Shown here one piece after another: positions 5,706 to 7,417 of a DNA stretch of 7,417 nt; position 1 is the stretch's first letter, and the number at the start of each line of letters is the position of its first letter. Both the position numbers and the translations under genes were made by a program. The DNA is from Planctomycetota bacterium (GTDB lineage: Bacteria; Planctomycetota; UBA1135): contig JAKVCF010000114.1 in the NCBI GenBank assembly GCA_022447335.1, positions 1-7,417 on the forward strand. Direction: 5' to 3'. A model generated the notes under the pieces. That model was given only the letters and a program-made list of their open reading frames with translations. It did not search any database and was not told the DNA's origin.

Positions 5706-5735
5706 GGCTTAAGGCTTGGTCCTTTTGGCAGCGGG

Positions 5736-7417
5736 CTAAATAGTCAACTTCCGGTACTTCGACGCCTTTGACTCGTAGGCGACTTCTCCGGCCGCACGGC
5801 GATCTTCCAGCCACGAGGTGTAGTCGGTGTAGTTGCCGTAGAAGAACTCGATGTTAGCGTCACCCTCGAATGCGAGGATGTGCGTACAGATTCGGTCGAG
5901 GAAGTAGCGGTCGTGACTGACGATGAACATGCAGCCCGCATAGTGTTCAATGGCTTCTTCTAGTACGCGTGTGGTTGGCAGGTCCAAGTCGTTGGTTGGT
6001 TCGTCCAAAATGATCAAGTTGCCGCCGACGCGTAGCATCTTGGCAAGCTGCACGCGGTTGCGCTGGCCTCCGGAGAGATTGCCGACCAGTTTTTCCTGAT
6101 CGGACCCCTTGAAGTTGAAGCGCGAGACGTAAGCGCGTGATTGAATTTCTCCGCCAGCGAAGGGGAGGAACTCGACGCCCCCAGTGATCTCTTCGAAGAC
6201 CGAATTGTCATCCGATAGTTCAGCGCGCCGCTGGTCGACAAAGCAGACTTCAACGGTGGTGCCGATATCGATGTTTCCAGAGTCGGCGCCCTCCAGTCCG
6301 GCGACCATCTTCATTAGCGTGGTCTTGCCGGCTCCATTGGGGCCGATCACGCCGACGATTGCACCAGGCTGAATCTCAAAGGTGAGATCTTGCATCAGCT
6401 CCTGTTCGCCATAGGCTTTATCTATCTTCTCGAAGACTACCACCTTGTTGCCCAGGCGCGGGCCAGCAGGAATGACCAAGTCAATTTTCTCTGGGCGAAG
6501 TTCGGCCTGTTCGTCGACTAGTTGATCGTAGCGCGCCATACGCGCCTTGTTCTTGCGGCCTCGTGCGGCCGGGTTAGAGCGAACCCACTCGAGTTCGGAC
6601 TTCAGCCGTTTGCGACGCTTTTCCTGTTGACGTTCGCTTGACTCCAGTTCCTTTTCCTTGGCAGCTAGGTAATCGGAGTAATGGCCTTTGTACGGAGTGC
6701 AGACACCCTTGTCGACTTCAAGCATCCACTCGACCACATTGTCTAGAAAGTAACGGTCGTGAGTGATGACGATGACCAGTCCGGCGTAATTCGCCAAATG
6801 GTGTTCGAGCCAAGCTGTGGTGTTGGCGTCGAGGTGGTTGGTTGGTTCGTCTAGGAGTAGGACGTCCGGCGATTCAATCAGTGTCTTGCACAGTGCGACG
6901 CGGCGGGCTTCGCCGCCCGACAGTACGCCACATTCGCGATCCATCGGGGGAAGATCGAGCGCGCCCGCAGCTACTTCAAGCAGGCGATCGACTTCCCACA
7001 TGTTGTGAGTGTCGATTTCTGTCTGTAGATGTTCGAACTCGGCGCTGAGCTTTTCGAGTTCTTCCCCTTCGGTTTCGCCCATCAGCCCGCAGACCTCGTT
7101 GTAGCGATCAAGGATCTTATGTACATGTGCGACCGAATCGTCGAGAGCTTCCTTGACGGTCTGGCTCGGGTTGAGCTCTGGCTCTTGTGAGACGTAGCCA
7201 AGGCTCATGCCACCCAGCTGAATGCGACGGCCTTCGAACTCCTGGTCAGCACCGGCCAGGATGCGCAGCAACGTTGACTTCCCCGATCCATTGGCGCCGA
7301 TGACGCCAATCTTGGCCCCGGCGAAGAAGGCAAGCGTAACGTCCTTCAGCGCTTGTGTGCGGTCATAGAACTTGTTCAGCCCAATGACTTGGAGCGCGTA
7401 CTCGTTAGGGTTTTCGG
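5736..7417 (-). CDS. ettA: Energy-dependent translational throttle protein EttA, ABC-F ATPase (5' end outside window)
   Basis: Cytoplasmic ABC-F ATPase that binds the ribosomal E site and gates entry of initiation complexes into elongation according to ATP/ADP ratio. The frame is open to the right edge. Counting from the first full codon at 7415, Walker A1 GANGSGKST is at 40-48, signature LSGGE at 165-169, Walker B1 VLLLDEP at 185-191 with catalytic Glu190, and switch His219. The second domain has GPNGAGKTT (358-366), LSGGQ (447-451), LIILDEP (467-473, Glu472) and His501. Between them a charged helical linker (about 240-315), including ELEWVRS and RGRKNKARMARYDQL, matches the EttA P-site tRNA-interaction motif. 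The C-terminus KYRKLTI matches E. coli EttA's KYKRIAK. About 559 codons are visible against 555 residues in E. coli, so only a few residues are missing. A TTG at 7271 lies just after Walker A1 and cannot be the start. Other ABC-F members are unlikely given the linker. Confidence 0.95.
   Translation of the reverse strand, partial: ENPNEYALQVIGLNKFYDRTQALKDVTLAFFAGAKIGVIGANGSGKSTLLRILAGADQEFEGRRIQLGGMSLGYVSQEPELNPSQTVKEALDDSVAHVHKILDRYNEVCGLMGETEGEELEKLSAEFEHLQTEIDTHNMWEVDRLLEVAAGALDLPPMDRECGVLSGGEARRVALCKTLIESPDVLLLDEPTNHLDANTTAWLEHHLANYAGLVIVITHDRYFLDNVVEWMLEVDKGVCTPYKGHYSDYLAAKEKELESSERQQEKRRKRLKSELEWVRSNPAARGRKNKARMARYDQLVDEQAELRPEKIDLVIPAGPRLGNKVVVFEKIDKAYGEQELMQDLTFEIQPGAIVGVIGPNGAGKTTLMKMVAGLEGADSGNIDIGTTVEVCFVDQRRAELSDDNSVFEEITGGVEFLPFAGGEIQSRAYVSRFNFKGSDQEKLVGNLSGGQRNRVQLAKMLRVGGNLIILDEPTNDLDLPTTRVLEEAIEHYAGCMFIVSHDRYFLDRICTHILAFEGDANIEFFYGNYTDYTSWLEDRRAAGEVAYESKASKYRKLTI

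Noticed and set aside
5706..5735. Possible terminator or separate promoter between ettA and the Sel1 gene.
   Set aside because: The 30-nt gap holds only a CTTAAG palindrome and an AAGGA-like site, with no stem plus T-run and no convincing promoter boxes, so co-transcription is the simpler reading.
5991..6851. Identical 15-nt words at 5991-6005 and 6837-6851 that look like a direct repeat.
   Set aside because: Both encode the complement of the Walker B DEPTN region in the two ABC domains of EttA; the match reflects the protein motif, not a mobile element.

Overview
This window looks like ordinary chromosome from a Gram-negative proteobacterium, most likely a gammaproteobacterium. The signs are a WaaP-type lipopolysaccharide core kinase, an EttA-type ABC-F ATPase, an outer-membrane-type lipoprotein signal and two leucine-catabolism enzymes, all in moderately GC-rich, densely packed DNA. 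I see no tRNA, rRNA, insertion sequence, CRISPR array, attachment site or phage gene. Genus and species cannot be assigned by eye.

Layout, left to right. (1) A plus-strand run at 1-2354 holds the 3' part of waaP (open at the left edge), a class I SAM-dependent methyltransferase that overlaps it by 4 nt, and, after 15 nt, a 3-hydroxy-3-methylglutaryl-CoA lyase (mvaB/liuE). (2) A minus-strand lipoprotein of the DUF2891 type (2351-3487) overlaps the end of mvaB by 4 nt. (3) From a 43-nt divergent gap, a second plus-strand run (3531-5000) holds a methylglutaconyl-CoA hydratase-like crotonase (liuC), a small membrane-anchored protein with a probable beta-sandwich, and a small membrane protein with a zinc ribbon. 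The last two are joined by a 1-nt stop/start overlap. (4) A minus-strand pair closes the window: ettA, open at the right edge, is followed after 30 nt by a protein made almost entirely of six exact 36-residue Sel1 repeats, which ends 3 nt from the zinc-ribbon gene.

Functional links. The crotonase and the lyase would catalyse the last two steps of leucine breakdown: 3-methylglutaconyl-CoA to HMG-CoA, then to acetyl-CoA plus acetoacetate. Here they lie in separate transcription units with an unrelated lipoprotein gene between them, and no acyl-CoA dehydrogenase or carboxylase genes are visible. WaaP and the methyltransferase are probably translationally coupled, which suggests a cell-envelope role for the methyltransferase but does not prove one. 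EttA gates translation initiation according to energy state, and the Sel1 protein is probably its co-transcribed partner gene. Gene ends are so tight that no canonical intrinsic terminator fits at either convergent junction.

I found no convincing new multi-gene defence or mobile system. The least explained parts are the two-gene membrane module at 4327-5000, the DUF2891 lipoprotein, and the waaP-linked methyltransferase.
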